DNA of 64,000 nucleotides from Rahnella bonaserana. GTDB lineage: Bacteria; Pseudomonadota; Gammaproteobacteria; Enterobacterales; Enterobacteriaceae. Under the pieces are notes generated by a model. The model saw only the letters and a list, made by a program, of their open reading frames with translations. It was not told the DNA's origin and did not search any database. Below are positions 1 through 8,969 of this stretch, piece by piece. The stretch is taken from NCBI RefSeq assembly GCF_019049675.1, contig NZ_JAFMOW010000049.1:30471-94470 (forward strand). Direction: 5' to 3'. The translations under genes were made by a program, and so were the position numbers. Numbering within the stretch: position 1 is the stretch's first letter; each line of letters opens with the position of its first letter.

Positions 1-17
1 GGTATAGCATCAGACAT
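1..17 (-). CDS. start of the third siderophore-operon gene (partial, runs off the window)
   Basis: On the minus strand an ATG at 17-15 opens a frame beginning MSDAI that leaves the window after five codons. It lies 14 bases after the stop of the N-hydroxylase gene and has a GGAG ribosome-binding site 9 bases upstream. By analogy with dfoJ-dfoA-dfoC operons it should encode the large acyltransferase/synthetase DfoC, but the visible residues are too few to confirm that. Confidence 0.4.
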
Positions 18-31
18 CGGTAAAATCTCCG

Positions 32-1342
32 TTAGTTTCCGGCAAGGTTGCGGGTACAAAAGGTCTGGAAGGCGATGGATTTTTCCACCGGATAAACTTC
101 GTGTCCCAGCATTTCGCGGATAATCGTACTGTTGCGGTAGCATGCCATTCCCAGGTCCGGCGTAACGAAACCGTGGGTGTGCAGCTCAGCGTTTTGCACG
201 AAAATCTGGTTATGGGCGTCAATACTGTAATTGCGGTTGACGGCGTAACGACCGGCGTCGTCCCATTGAATTCGGTTGTAAATGCCTTCGACAAACTGTG
301 GCGGCTGATAGCCGTAGCCGGTGGCAAGGATCACTGACTCCGTACGGTGCCGGTATTCCTGCTGCTGTTCATGGTGCAGCAGGCTCATTTCCAGTTCACC
401 ATTGCGGTTGCGGGTCAGCGCTGTCAGTTCTGAATGGGTATACAAATCAACGTTCAGCGGACCGTCGAGGCGTTTGATGTACATCAGGTCGTAGATGTCA
501 TTGATCAGGCTGATATTGATGCCCTTATACAGGCACTTCTGTTCCCGGTTGAGCTGATCGCGTTTGGCCATCGGTAAATCGTGAAAATAGTCGATGTATT
601 CCGGCGAGGTCATCTCCAGCGTCAGTTTGCTGTATTCGAGCGGATAGAAACGCGGCGCGCGGGTCACCCATGTCAGGTGGTAATCATGTTTTTCGATATC
701 GGAGAGCAGGTCATAGTAAATTTCCGCTGCGCTCTGACCGCTGCCGACCACGGTGATAGATTTGGAATTCTGTAGCTGTTCTTTATTTGGCAGATACGCC
801 GAGGAATGATGCACGTTGTTGCCGGCGTTACGGGCACAGGCAGGCATCCACGGCGACGGACCGGTACCCAGTACCAGGCGTCGGGTGCGGTAAACCTGTT
901 TCCCGTGGCTTTTGGTCGAGCGCGTCTGGACGAGATAACATTCCTGCACTGCGTCCCAGGTCACCAGTTCCACACGCGTGGAAAATTGCAGGCTGGTCAG
1001 CTGGCTGCACGCCCACTGGCAATACTGATTGAACTCTTTGCGCATCATGAAGAAATCTTCACGAATATAGAATGAGTAGAGTTTTCCTTGCAGTTTCAGA
1101 TAGTTCAGGAAACTGTAAGGGCTGGTCGGATCGGCAAGTGTGACCAGATCGGCCATAAACGGTGTCTGCAAATGCGCACTTTCCAGCATCATGCCGGTGT
1201 GCCAGTCGAAGCTGTCATTCTGGTCTAAAAACAGACCGTTCAGCTCTTTCACCGGTTCAGTCAGACAGGCCAGACCGAGGTTGAACGGGCCGATACCCAC
1301 GGCGATAAAATCATACATTTGTTCGGTTGAATTCATATTCAT
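32..1342 (-). CDS. dfoA: siderophore amine N-hydroxylase (DfoA/DesB-like, IucD family)
   Basis: This is a flavin monooxygenase of the lysine/ornithine N-hydroxylase family (IucD, PvdA, DesB). It probably N-hydroxylates cadaverine made by the upstream decarboxylase, the second step of a desferrioxamine-type hydroxamate pathway in the cytoplasm. The 436-residue frame shows the FAD-binding GIGPFNLGLA at 16-25, the NADPH-binding GSGQSAAE at 200-207 and the C-terminal ATGYGYQPP at 340-348. The first ATG is chosen because AAGGAG lies about 7 bases upstream; a second ATG follows two codons later. It starts 13 bases after the stop of the decarboxylase gene, so the two are cotranscribed under the Fur-box promoter near 3.15 kb. 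The family assignment is firm. The substrate (cadaverine rather than lysine or ornithine) is inferred from the neighbour. Confidence 0.88.
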   Translation of the reverse strand: MNMNSTEQMYDFIAVGIGPFNLGLACLTEPVKELNGLFLDQNDSFDWHTGMMLESAHLQTPFMADLVTLADPTSPYSFLNYLKLQGKLYSFYIREDFFMMRKEFNQYCQWACSQLTSLQFSTRVELVTWDAVQECYLVQTRSTKSHGKQVYRTRRLVLGTGPSPWMPACARNAGNNVHHSSAYLPNKEQLQNSKSITVVGSGQSAAEIYYDLLSDIEKHDYHLTWVTRAPRFYPLEYSKLTLEMTSPEYIDYFHDLPMAKRDQLNREQKCLYKGINISLINDIYDLMYIKRLDGPLNVDLYTHSELTALTRNRNGELEMSLLHHEQQQEYRHRTESVILATGYGYQPPQFVEGIYNRIQWDDAGRYAVNRNYSIDAHNQIFVQNAELHTHGFVTPDLGMACYRNSTIIREMLGHEVYPVEKSIAFQTFCTRNLAGN

Positions 1343-1355
1343 GGTGCGGCTCCTT

Positions 1356-2927
1356 TTACCGGTTTTTCGCAGCGCTCAGTGCAGTGGCAGTCAGTTCTTT
1401 GCCGTAATGCGTGATCAGACTGAGCACATCGGCAACGTCTTCCGTGGTGGTGGTCGGGTTCAGCAAGGTGAATTTAAGGTACTGACGGTCATGCACTTTG
1501 GTACCGGCAATCACGGCGCTGCCATCGCGGAAAATGGCTTTGCGGATGTCAGCATTAATCGCGTCAATTTGCTCGTGAGTCATGGACATACGCGGTACGA
1601 AACGGAATACCAGCGTGCTGAGCTCAGGTTTATGCAGCACCTCGATATTCGGGTTCTGTTCCATCATCTGATGGGTTTCGGTGGCGCGTTCCAGCAGTAC
1701 ATCAAAGGATTCACCCAGCGCCTGCTGGCCCATGATGCGCAGCGTCAGCCACATTTTCAGGGCATCAAAACGTTTGGTGGTCTGAATACTTTTGTTGACC
1801 AGATTTGGCGTACCTTCGAGTTTTGCACTCAGAGGATTCAGGTATTCGGCATGGTGAGTGACGTGCTCCAGATGGCTGTGATCGTTAACCAGGAACGCGC
1901 TGCAACTCACCGGCTGGAAGAAGGATTTGTGATAATCCACGGTGACGGAATCGGCCAGATGAATGCCTTCGATGCGCTGACGATGCTGAGGCGATACCAG
2001 CAATCCACAGCCGTAAGCGGCGTCAGCGTGCATCCAGATTTTCTCTTTGCGGCAGATTTCTGCAATTTCATTCAGCGGATCGATGCTGCCGAAGTCCGTA
2101 GTGCCAGCGGTCGCTACCACGGCAATCGGGATCAGGCCTTCGGCATGACAGCGGTCGATTTCGGCTTTGAGCGCGCTGATGTCCATTCGGAATGCGCTGT
2201 CACAGGCAACCGGCACCACGGCGTCATAACCCAGACCGAGCAGGGCTGCGGATTTCTGAATGCTGAAATGGCTGACCTGCGAACTGAATATACGCCAGCG
2301 GTTGGCTTCCGGCGGCAGGCCCTGATATTTGATGCTGTGTTGCGGACGGGTACGTTTGCAGTGACTGTCGCGGGCCAGAAGCATCGCCATCAGGTTGGAC
2401 TGGGTACCGCCGCTGGTGAAAATGCCGTCGGACTGTGCGCCAAAACCGATTCGGGCGAGGGTCCAGTCGATGACTTTTTGTTCGATTAATGTCCCGCCTG
2501 CGCTCTGGTCCCAGGTGTCTACGGACGAGTTAATGGCGCTGATAAAAAGCTCTGCCAGTTGGGACGGAACCACGGTCGGACAGTTCAGATGTGCAAGGTA
2601 TTTCGGGTGGTGGAAATAGACCGCATGTTGCAGATATAAATCATCAAGTTCTTCCAGCGCCAGCCGCGTTCCGGCTAAAGGTTTGGTCAGGTCAATATGG
2701 CGAAATTGTTCAGCTAATTCAGAGGGAGACACGCCGGAAAATGGTTTCTCCGTATGGTTAATGTGAGATTTAATTAATTCAATCCCTTGCTCAATCTGCC
2801 TCTGCCATTCCGGCGTGCTATTTTGATTGAAAATATAACCTTTATTCTCACTTATTTTAGCCTGAGTGATCATGAGGTCTTTGGCGCTGTCCTGCATTAT
2901 TTCCCAATTATTTATCTGGCTCATCAT
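1356..2927 (-). CDS. dfoJ: PLP-dependent amino acid decarboxylase of siderophore synthesis (DfoJ/DesA-like)
   Basis: This is a group II pyridoxal-phosphate decarboxylase, predicted to turn lysine into cadaverine as the first step of desferrioxamine-type siderophore synthesis. The 523-residue frame shows HADAAYG at 300-306 (the aspartate that contacts the PLP ring) and DYHK at 331-334, where Lys334 should form the Schiff base. It is the promoter-proximal gene of the operon, with a leader of about 210 bases from the predicted start point near 3140. Two ATGs stand side by side at 2927 and 2924, both served by AAAGGG, so the start is uncertain by one codon. Relatives in other siderophore clusters act on 2,4-diaminobutyrate or ornithine. 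Lysine is preferred here because the partner hydroxylase is DesB-like. Confidence 0.85.
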   Translation of the reverse strand: MMSQINNWEIMQDSAKDLMITQAKISENKGYIFNQNSTPEWQRQIEQGIELIKSHINHTEKPFSGVSPSELAEQFRHIDLTKPLAGTRLALEELDDLYLQHAVYFHHPKYLAHLNCPTVVPSQLAELFISAINSSVDTWDQSAGGTLIEQKVIDWTLARIGFGAQSDGIFTSGGTQSNLMAMLLARDSHCKRTRPQHSIKYQGLPPEANRWRIFSSQVSHFSIQKSAALLGLGYDAVVPVACDSAFRMDISALKAEIDRCHAEGLIPIAVVATAGTTDFGSIDPLNEIAEICRKEKIWMHADAAYGCGLLVSPQHRQRIEGIHLADSVTVDYHKSFFQPVSCSAFLVNDHSHLEHVTHHAEYLNPLSAKLEGTPNLVNKSIQTTKRFDALKMWLTLRIMGQQALGESFDVLLERATETHQMMEQNPNIEVLHKPELSTLVFRFVPRMSMTHEQIDAINADIRKAIFRDGSAVIAGTKVHDRQYLKFTLLNPTTTTEDVADVLSLITHYGKELTATALSAAKNR

Positions 2928-3139
2928 GGACCCTTTCTGTTTTATCCATTGTCTTTACTGCGGGCGAGGGGAAGCCACCCGGTAAAATTCAGGAGTTTTC
3001 AGTGAACGTGTGTATTAGCAGGCAGGGCTTAAGGCCACGCCTGGCAGGTGTGTGGTTTTATTTGTTTTCTTATCGCAAATTATAAGAATTATGTCTTGTT
3101 TGATTTCCTTAGTATGGACTTATACAAGGTTTTAACGAT

Positions 3140-3170
3140 TGAGAATCATTATAAATGCAAATCATTATCA
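3140..3170. promoter_or_regulatory. two adjacent Fur boxes
   Basis: TGAGAATCATTATAA at 3140-3154 and TGCAAATCATTATCA at 3156-3170 each match the 7-1-7 Fur consensus TGATAATnATTATCA at 13 of 15 positions. They cover the -10 element and spacer of the siderophore promoter. This is the expected layout for iron repression of a siderophore operon. Confidence 0.85.
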
Positions 3171-3175
3171 TTCAA
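3148..3175 (-). promoter_or_regulatory. promoter of the siderophore operon
   Basis: Read on the minus strand, a -35-like TTGAAT (3175-3170) and a perfect -10 TATAAT (3153-3148) are separated by 16 bases. Transcription would start near 3138-3141, about 210 bases upstream of dfoJ. Both elements lie inside the two Fur boxes, so iron-loaded Fur should block RNA polymerase directly. Confidence 0.65.
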
Positions 3176-3222
3176 CTACGGTATTGAACATTTGGTGATT
3201 AGGGGCGATTAAGCTTATTTTA

Positions 3223-3238
3223 TGTGATATTCATCACA
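3223..3238. promoter_or_regulatory. CRP-binding palindrome upstream of the siderophore operon
   Basis: The site reads TGTGA-TATTCA-TCACA, an exact match to both CRP half sites, and the symmetry continues outward by three bases on each side (TTA and TAA). Its centre lies about 90 bases upstream of the predicted siderophore start point, near the -92.5 position at which CRP can act. The only gene downstream on either strand for which this is upstream is dfoJ, because pykA is read towards it and ends at 3553. Confidence 0.75.
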
Positions 3239-3493
3239 TAAATGAGCTGATGTGGGCAGGAAAACAGGTATTTACATGGGAGTAGTCTGTATTTATTATT
3301 CGTTTTACAGGTTAAAGAGCAGGCTTTGACGATACAAAAAGTTATATTAATACACAATAAAAACAAGCCTATTCTGCTATTAGAAGTTTTTACAAAAGTT
3401 CGGCGGAAAATTATTTCAGGAAGATGGCAAAATAATGATCAAATTAAGGCGGGCAATTAACCGGATTGTTTCGGGGTAAAAGTGTCTGGAAGG
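3239..3493. other. AT-rich intergenic stretch with no gene seen
   Basis: This stretch lies between the CRP site and the pykA terminator. It is AT-rich, has stops in all frames, and I see no reading frame with a ribosome-binding site and no clear RNA structure. Confidence 0.5.
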
Positions 3494-3524
3494 GAAAAAA
3501 AAAGGCCGATCATAATGATCGGCC
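3494..3524 (-). terminator. rho-independent terminator of pykA
   Basis: A stem GGCCGATCA/TGATCGGCC (3504-3524) with a three-base loop is followed on the minus strand by a run of T residues (the A run at 3495-3503). It sits 29 bases after the pykA stop codon. Confidence 0.9.
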
Positions 3525-3552
3525 ATTAATTCATATTTAATTACATGTCAGT

Positions 3553-4995
3553 TTAATCAACACGCAGTACACGACTGGTATTCGTGGTGCCGATGGTGCT
3601 CATGACGTCGCCCTGAGTGATAATCACCAGATCACCCGACAGCAGATAACCTTTATCACGCAGGAGATTGACCGCGTCCTGCGCCGCCGCTACACCGTCG
3701 TTCACGCTGTCGAAGAAGACCGGCGTAACGCCACGGTAAATGGCGGTCAGATTCAGGGTGTGCTCATGACGTGACATAGCAAAGATTGGCAGGCCAGAGC
3801 TGATACGGGACAACATCAGTGCAGTACGACCCGATTCCGTCATGGAAATGATCGCCGTCACTCCTTTCAGGTGGTTTGCCGCATACATCGCTGACATCGC
3901 AATGGCTTCTTCGATATTATCGAATTCCACGTCCAGACGGTGTTTGGATACGTTAATGCTTGGGATTTTCTCAGCACCCAGGCAAACACGTGCCATTGCC
4001 GCGACAGTTTCGGACGGATACTGACCCGCAGCGGTTTCTGCTGACAGCATGACCGCATCGGTGCCATCGAGTACGGCGTTCGCCACGTCCATCACTTCAG
4101 CACGGGTTGGCATCGGGTTGGTGATCATCGATTCCATCATCTGCGTTGCAGTGATAACTGCACGGTTCAGCTGACGGGCACGGCGGATCAGTTTCTTCTG
4201 GATACCGACCAGCTCAGGGTCACCGATTTCAACACCCAGATCACCACGGGCGACCATCACTACGTCGGAAGCCAGAATGATGTCGTCCATGGCAGCGTCG
4301 GTGGCAACGGCTTCAGCACGTTCTACTTTAGACACGATCTGCGCGTTACAGCCTGCATCGCGGGCCAGACGGCGCGCATAGTTAAGGTCTTCGCCGGTGC
4401 GTGGGAATGAAACGGCAAGATAATCTACGTCCATTTTGGCCGCAGTAATAATGTCTGCTTTATCTTTTTCAGTCAGGGCTTCAGCAGAGAGACCGCCGCC
4501 CAGCTTGTTGATGCCTTTGTTGTTAGACAGCGGGCCGCCAACGGTGACTTCAGTAAATACTTTCATACCCTGAACTTCGATCACTTTGAGCTGCACACGA
4601 CCGTCATCCAGCAACAGGATGTCGCCCGGCACGACGTCAGCAGGCAGACCTTTATAGTCGATGCCGACTTTCTCTTTATCGCCTTCACCTTTGCTCATGT
4701 TGGCATCGAGCAGGAATTTGTCGCCAATATTGAGGAAGACTTTGCCTTCTTTAAAGGTAGAAACGCGGATTTTAGGACCTTGCAGGTCACCGAGGATGGC
4801 GACATGGCGGCCAAGACGGGCGGCGATTTCACGCACTTTGTTAGCGCGAAGGATGTGATCTTCAGGAGTTCCGTGAGAGAAATTCATACGTACAACGTTT
4901 GCACCCGCTGCAATGATCTTCTCAAGATTATTGTCGCGGTCAGTTGCCGGACCGAGGGTGGTAACGATCTTCGTTCTTCTGAGCCTTCTGGACAT
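3553..4995 (-). CDS. pykA: pyruvate kinase II
   Basis: This is the AMP-activated pyruvate kinase isozyme, converting phosphoenolpyruvate and ADP to pyruvate and ATP at the end of glycolysis. The 480-residue protein begins [16 protein letters not shown] as in E. coli PykA. It shows MNFSHG at 37-42 and the TATQMMESM segment that binds substrate and divalent metal. An upstream in-frame ATG at 5022 would add nine residues not found in the family. The ATG at 4995 has a GGAG site and is preferred. A HexR-like box at 5060-5074 lies upstream, and the gene sits next to hexR in the same orientation, which fits control by HexR. A strong terminator follows. Confidence 0.97.
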   Translation of the reverse strand: MSRRLRRTKIVTTLGPATDRDNNLEKIIAAGANVVRMNFSHGTPEDHILRANKVREIAARLGRHVAILGDLQGPKIRVSTFKEGKVFLNIGDKFLLDANMSKGEGDKEKVGIDYKGLPADVVPGDILLLDDGRVQLKVIEVQGMKVFTEVTVGGPLSNNKGINKLGGGLSAEALTEKDKADIITAAKMDVDYLAVSFPRTGEDLNYARRLARDAGCNAQIVSKVERAEAVATDAAMDDIILASDVVMVARGDLGVEIGDPELVGIQKKLIRRARQLNRAVITATQMMESMITNPMPTRAEVMDVANAVLDGTDAVMLSAETAAGQYPSETVAAMARVCLGAEKIPSINVSKHRLDVEFDNIEEAIAMSAMYAANHLKGVTAIISMTESGRTALMLSRISSGLPIFAMSRHEHTLNLTAIYRGVTPVFFDSVNDGVAAAQDAVNLLRDKGYLLSGDLVIITQGDVMSTIGTTNTSRVLRVD

Positions 4996-5059
4996 GCCTA
5001 ACTCCGTTAACTGATGAAACATGGTAATGCAAAAAACAACGGATCCACTTTGCCGTAGG

Positions 5060-5074
5060 TGTAATTGTAATACA
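5060..5074. promoter_or_regulatory. HexR-like box upstream of pykA
   Basis: TGTAATTGTAATACA resembles the HexR palindrome TGTAATTAAATTACA, keeping the outer half sites but differing at three central positions. It lies 65 bases upstream of the pykA start. HexR is known to control pykA in several gammaproteobacteria. Confidence 0.45.
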
Positions 5075-5230
5075 AAAGAGTTTCACCTGTGTGACCCGCT
5101 GACCTCATGTCTGACTTTCGCCTTGCGCACGTAGCGCGAAGATTTCCGGCCAGACTCCCTATTAAATCAATGATGCTTCATTCATTTGCTTATTGAATGA
5201 TTTGTACCTTTACTCGCTGAGCAAGCTCAC

Positions 5231-6100
5231 TCACTCAGGCAGGTTTGGGACAACTGTGCCTTTATCAAAGCGCGATTCTTTCAACGCTTCTTTGACCCGC
5301 TTCAGGTTATCTCTGAATTTTGCGCCGCGGCGCAGAGTAAAACCGGTTGCCAGCACGTCGATCAATGTCAGCTGGGCAATTCGCGAGACCATCGGCATAT
5401 AAACGTCGGTGTCTTCGGGAACATCCAGTAACAAAGCCAGCGTCGCTTCATGGGCCAGAGGTGTATTAAAAGAAGTAATGGCAATCACCGTCGCATCGTT
5501 TTCACGGGCGAGCTGGGCGAGTTCGACCAGATTTTTGGTTCTTCCGGTGTGTGAAATCAGCACCACTACGTCGCCTTCGCTGGAGTTCATACAGCTCATC
5601 CGCTGCATGACAATATCGTCGAAGTAAACTACGGGAATGTTAAAGCGAAAAAACTTGTTCATGGCATCATGGGCGACCGCCGCGGAAGCGCCCAGACCAA
5701 AGAAGGAAATTTTCTTGGCCTGAGTGAGGAGATCGACGGCGCGATTAATGGCGGCGATGTCCAGGGTATTTTTGACCTGATCGAGGCTGGCCATGGCGGA
5801 CTCGAAAATTTTACTGGTGTAAGCGCTGACGCTGTCGCTTTCATCCACGTTACGGTTCACATAAGGTGTACCATTTGCCAGACTTTGTGCCAGATGCAGT
5901 TTAAAATCTGGAAACCCTTTTGTGTCGAGACGACGGCAAAAACGGTTTACAGTAGGTTCGCTGACGTCGGCCATGCGGGCGAGGGTGGCAATACTTGAGT
6001 GAATAGCAACATGCGGCGATGCCAGGATAACTTCTGCAACTTTGCGTTCTGATTTGCTCAGAATGTCAAGGTGAGTCTGGATTTTTTCCAACGTATTCAT
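5231..6100 (-). CDS. hexR: transcriptional repressor HexR
   Basis: This RpiR-family repressor of central carbon genes senses 2-keto-3-deoxy-6-phosphogluconate. The 289-residue protein begins MNTLEKIQTHLDILSKSERK. It has an N-terminal helix-turn-helix (DVSEPTVNRFCRRL, about 45-60) and a C-terminal SIS sugar-phosphate domain with FFGLGASAAVAHDA and SHTGRTKN. Longer in-frame starts exist to 6124, but the ATG at 6100 gives the same length as E. coli HexR and aligns from the first residue. It lies between its likely targets pykA and zwf and is divergent from zwf. Two HexR-like boxes in the shared intergenic region (6277-6291 and 6411-6425) suggest it controls both itself and zwf. Confidence 0.96.
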   Translation of the reverse strand: MNTLEKIQTHLDILSKSERKVAEVILASPHVAIHSSIATLARMADVSEPTVNRFCRRLDTKGFPDFKLHLAQSLANGTPYVNRNVDESDSVSAYTSKIFESAMASLDQVKNTLDIAAINRAVDLLTQAKKISFFGLGASAAVAHDAMNKFFRFNIPVVYFDDIVMQRMSCMNSSEGDVVVLISHTGRTKNLVELAQLARENDATVIAITSFNTPLAHEATLALLLDVPEDTDVYMPMVSRIAQLTLIDVLATGFTLRRGAKFRDNLKRVKEALKESRFDKGTVVPNLPE

Positions 6101-6276
6101 AAGCATGCCACTCATAGGTTTCAACGATTTCTTTGAAAAGAGGAAATCGCACTGATTTGATGAAAATATACTACGCGCTTAATGCCGTTGGCAGCGTCAG
6201 CCAGGCGAATTAACGGCTTTTTTTGTCAGAGTTTGACCGAGATCTAACTTTCAGTATGGTAAATTCTGTTCAGTTT

Positions 6277-6291
6277 TGTCATAAAATTACA
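6277..6291. promoter_or_regulatory. HexR-like box, hexR-proximal
   Basis: TGTCATAAAATTACA matches the HexR consensus TGTAATTAAATTACA at 13 of 15 positions. It lies 177 bases upstream of hexR and 218 upstream of zwf, so it may serve autoregulation, zwf, or both. Confidence 0.5.
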
Positions 6292-6410
6292 GGATGTTGT
6301 GGGTTTTAACAGCACCTGAGAGACTTATGATAAAAATAAGGTTTTCCGCAGAGTTATTACCTTGTCAGATCGTGGTTTACGGCTCACGGGCAATCAGAGT
6401 ACATTGTTGC

Positions 6411-6425
6411 TGAAATAAAATTACA
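6411..6425. promoter_or_regulatory. HexR-like box, zwf-proximal
   Basis: TGAAATAAAATTACA matches the HexR consensus at 13 of 15 positions and lies 84 bases upstream of the zwf start. It is the better placed of the two boxes for repression of zwf. Confidence 0.55.
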
Positions 6426-6428
6426 ATA

Positions 6429-6455
6429 TGTACCCGGGATAATTCGAGTTGCAGC
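6429..6455. repeat. truncated end of an intergenic palindromic repeat in the zwf leader
   Basis: The segment reads ACCCGGGATAATTCGAG and then TTGCAG. It resembles one outer end of the full repeats at about 8005-8131 and 11411-11540. The rest of the element is absent, so it looks like a remnant within the zwf leader. Confidence 0.35.
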
Positions 6456-6508
6456 TCACGCGGAGCAACCAGAAATATGTCAGGTATTCCTGCATTGAGG
6501 AGAAGAAC

Positions 6509-7984
6509 ATGGCGGTAACTCAGACAGCCCAGGCTTGTGATCTGGTAATTTTCGGTGCGAAAGGCGATCTTGCGCGCCGTAAGCTGTTGCCTTCCCTGTA
6601 TCAGTTAGAGAAAGCGGGTCACATTCACCCGGATACCCGCATTATCGGTGTCGGACGTGCGGAATGGGACAAAGCGGCCTATACCGAAGTGGTCAAAGAA
6701 GCACTGACCACCTTCATGAAAGAAAAAATTGATCCGGAACTGTGGGACAAACTCAGTGCCCGTCTTGATTTCTGTAACCTTGATGTCAATGATCTGAAGC
6801 ATTTCAAAGTGTTGGGCAAGATGCTTGACCAGAAAAATCGTGCCACCATTAACTACTTTGCGATTGCACCAAGCCACTTTGGTGCGATCTGCCGTGGTCT
6901 GGGTGAAGCCGGGCTGAACAAAGAACCTGCGCGCGTCGTAATGGAAAAACCGCTCGGCCACTCGCTGGAGTCGTCTCAGGTTATCAACGATCAGGTCGCT
7001 GAATATTTCGCCGAATCTCAGGTTTACCGTATCGACCATTATCTGGGTAAAGAAACGGTACTGAACCTGCTGGCGCTGCGCTTCGCCAACAACCTGTTCG
7101 CCAGCAACTGGGATAACCGCACTATCGATCACGTGCAGATCACCGTTGCTGAAGAAGTGGGTATCGAAGGCCGCTGGGGTTACTTCGATGATGCGGGTCA
7201 GATGCGTGACATGATCCAGAACCACTTGCTGCAAATTCTGACCATGATCGCCATGTCCCCACCGGCGGATCTGAGCACCGACCGTATCCGTGATGAGAAA
7301 GTGAAAGTATTGCGCTCGCTGCGCCGTATCGATCAGTCTAACGTGCGTGAAAACACCGTACGCGGTCAGTACACAGCCGGTTTCGTACAGGGCAAAAAAG
7401 TCCCAGGCTATCTTGAAGAAGAAGGCGCGAAGAAAACCAGCAGCACCGAAACATTCGTGTCTATCCGCGTGGATATCGACAACTGGCAGTGGGCGGGTGT
7501 GCCGTTCTACCTGCGTACCGGTAAACGTCTACCGACAAAATGTTCAGAAGTTGTGGTGTATTTCAAGAGCCCGGCACTGAACCTGTTCCGTGATTCTTAC
7601 CAGCAGTTGCCGCAGAACAAACTGACGATTCGTCTGCAACCGGACGAAGGTATCGAGATCGAAGTACTGAACAAAGTACCGGGTCTGGAGCATAAACACC
7701 GTCTGCAAACCACCAAGCTGGATCTGAGCTTCACTGAAACCTTCAATGAACAGCACATTGCCGATGCTTACGAGCGTCTTCTGCTGGAGACCATGCGTGG
7801 CATCCAGGCACTGTTTGTGCGTCGTGACGAAGTTGAAGAAGCCTGGAAATGGGTCGATTCCATCATGAACGCATGGGCTGCAGAAAGCGAAGCACCAAAA
7901 CCGTATCAGTCCGGGACATGGGGGCCGGTGGCTTCTGTGGCGATGATCACCCGCGACGGCCGTTCCTGGAACGAGTTTGAATAA
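6509..7984 (+). CDS. zwf: glucose-6-phosphate 1-dehydrogenase
   Basis: This enzyme oxidises glucose 6-phosphate to 6-phosphogluconolactone with NADP, the entry to the oxidative pentose-phosphate and Entner-Doudoroff routes. The 491-residue length equals E. coli Zwf. The N-terminal dinucleotide fold carries [10 protein letters not shown] at 16-25, and the active-site peptide RIDHYLGK is at 174-181. A 20-codon in-frame extension to 6449 is possible but has no family support. The ATG at 6509 follows GAGGAGAAG. Downstream, eda follows in the same direction after a 274-base gap containing a palindromic repeat, so a zwf-eda unit is likely. Confidence 0.97.
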   Translation: MAVTQTAQACDLVIFGAKGDLARRKLLPSLYQLEKAGHIHPDTRIIGVGRAEWDKAAYTEVVKEALTTFMKEKIDPELWDKLSARLDFCNLDVNDLKHFKVLGKMLDQKNRATINYFAIAPSHFGAICRGLGEAGLNKEPARVVMEKPLGHSLESSQVINDQVAEYFAESQVYRIDHYLGKETVLNLLALRFANNLFASNWDNRTIDHVQITVAEEVGIEGRWGYFDDAGQMRDMIQNHLLQILTMIAMSPPADLSTDRIRDEKVKVLRSLRRIDQSNVRENTVRGQYTAGFVQGKKVPGYLEEEGAKKTSSTETFVSIRVDIDNWQWAGVPFYLRTGKRLPTKCSEVVVYFKSPALNLFRDSYQQLPQNKLTIRLQPDEGIEIEVLNKVPGLEHKHRLQTTKLDLSFTETFNEQHIADAYERLLLETMRGIQALFVRRDEVEEAWKWVDSIMNAWAAESEAPKPYQSGTWGPVASVAMITRDGRSWNEFE

Positions 7985-8004
7985 CGAATAATTTATTGAG
8001 TCAT

Positions 8005-8131
8005 TACTCCCCAAAATGTTTGAGGTTGCAGCAAGGCGGCAAGTGAGTGAGTCCCGATGAGCTGACATGAGTCAGTGATTCGGGTGAACAAATGTAGCCA
8101 ACGCCGCTGCGGCTTCAGACATGACGGGGAG
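8005..8131. repeat. intergenic palindromic repeat between zwf and eda
   Basis: This imperfect inverted repeat of about 125 bases has the outer ends CCCCAAAATG and GACGGGGA. Inside are GTTGCAGCAAGGCGGCAAGTG on one arm and the matching GTAGCCAACGCCGCTGCGGC on the other. It is the same family as 11411-11540 in the opposite orientation. Such elements are scattered through Yersinia and Serratia genomes. It would be transcribed in a zwf-eda message and could form a long hairpin there. Confidence 0.7.
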
Positions 8132-8258
8132 GGTAGTATCGTCCAATCGGGTGTGGTCGGTTTCCAGTAATTTCTTCTTTCTGAAAAAATTACTGGACCC
8201 TGTGGCAGGGGCGCGCCATCAATCACAACGGTGCCTGCGGGCATGAATGGAGAACAAG

Positions 8259-8906
8259 ATGAAAAACTGGAAAACAAGCGCGGAACAAATTCTGACCTCA
8301 GGGCCGGTCGTTCCTGTGATTGTTATCAATAAACTGGAACATGCCGTTCCGCTGGCCAAAGCACTGGTTGCCGGTGGTGTGCGCGTTCTGGAAGTCACCT
8401 TACGTACCCCGTGTGCGATGGATGCGATCCGTGCGATTGCCAAAGAAGTGCCCGAAGCCATTATTGGCGCAGGGACAGTGCTCAATCCAGAACAACTGGC
8501 CGAAGTGACCGAAGCCGGTGCGCAGTTCGCGATTAGCCCGGGCCTGACTGATGCGTTGCTCAAAGCGGCTAATGCAGGTTCGATTCCGCTGATCCCAGGC
8601 ATTTGCACCGTTTCGGAACTGATGATGGGTCTGGATGCGGGTCTGCGTGAATTCAAATTCTTCCCGGCTGAAGCCAACGGCGGCGTGAAAGCGTTGCAGG
8701 CGATTGCAGGTCCGTTCCCGCAGGTGCGTTTCTGCCCGACCGGTGGCATTTCACCGGCTAACTACCGTGATTATCTGGCGCTGAAAAGCGTGCTGTGTAT
8801 CGGTGGATCCTGGCTGGTGCCAGCCGACGCGCTGGAAAGCGGCGATTACGCGCGCATTACAGAACTGGCGAAAGAAGCCGTTGCTGGTGCGGGCGCAGCA
8901 GTCTGA
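8259..8906 (+). CDS. eda: KDPG/KHG aldolase
   Basis: This enzyme cleaves 2-keto-3-deoxy-6-phosphogluconate to pyruvate and glyceraldehyde 3-phosphate (Entner-Doudoroff pathway) and also splits 2-keto-4-hydroxyglutarate. The 215-residue protein keeps the catalytic residues of E. coli Eda at the same numbers: Glu45, Arg49 and the Schiff-base Lys133 in [10 protein letters not shown]. The ATG at 8259 follows GGAGA and starts [10 protein letters not shown] start four codons earlier (8247) is possible but less like the family. There is no edd gene in the window; in E. coli edd lies between zwf and eda. Here Eda may mainly serve sugar-acid catabolism unless edd is elsewhere. Confidence 0.97.
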   Translation: MKNWKTSAEQILTSGPVVPVIVINKLEHAVPLAKALVAGGVRVLEVTLRTPCAMDAIRAIAKEVPEAIIGAGTVLNPEQLAEVTEAGAQFAISPGLTDALLKAANAGSIPLIPGICTVSELMMGLDAGLREFKFFPAEANGGVKALQAIAGPFPQVRFCPTGGISPANYRDYLALKSVLCIGGSWLVPADALESGDYARITELAKEAVAGAGAAV

Positions 8907-8924
8907 GTTGACGTTTTGAAATAT

Positions 8925-8951
8925 AAAAAACCTCCCGCGGGAGGTTTTTTT
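8925..8951. terminator. bidirectional terminator between eda and yoaB
   Basis: The stem CCTCCCGCGGGAGG is flanked by A and T runs on both sides, so it can end both eda (plus strand) and yoaB (minus strand). Confidence 0.92.
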
Positions 8952-8969
8952 ATGTCTGAAATTCGGCGA

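Noticed and set aside
1140..2489. Long open frame (449 codons) on the plus strand opposite dfoJ
   Set aside because: It is the antisense shadow of a GC-rich coding region and has no family-like motif or ribosome-binding site. dfoJ on the minus strand has clear catalytic motifs.
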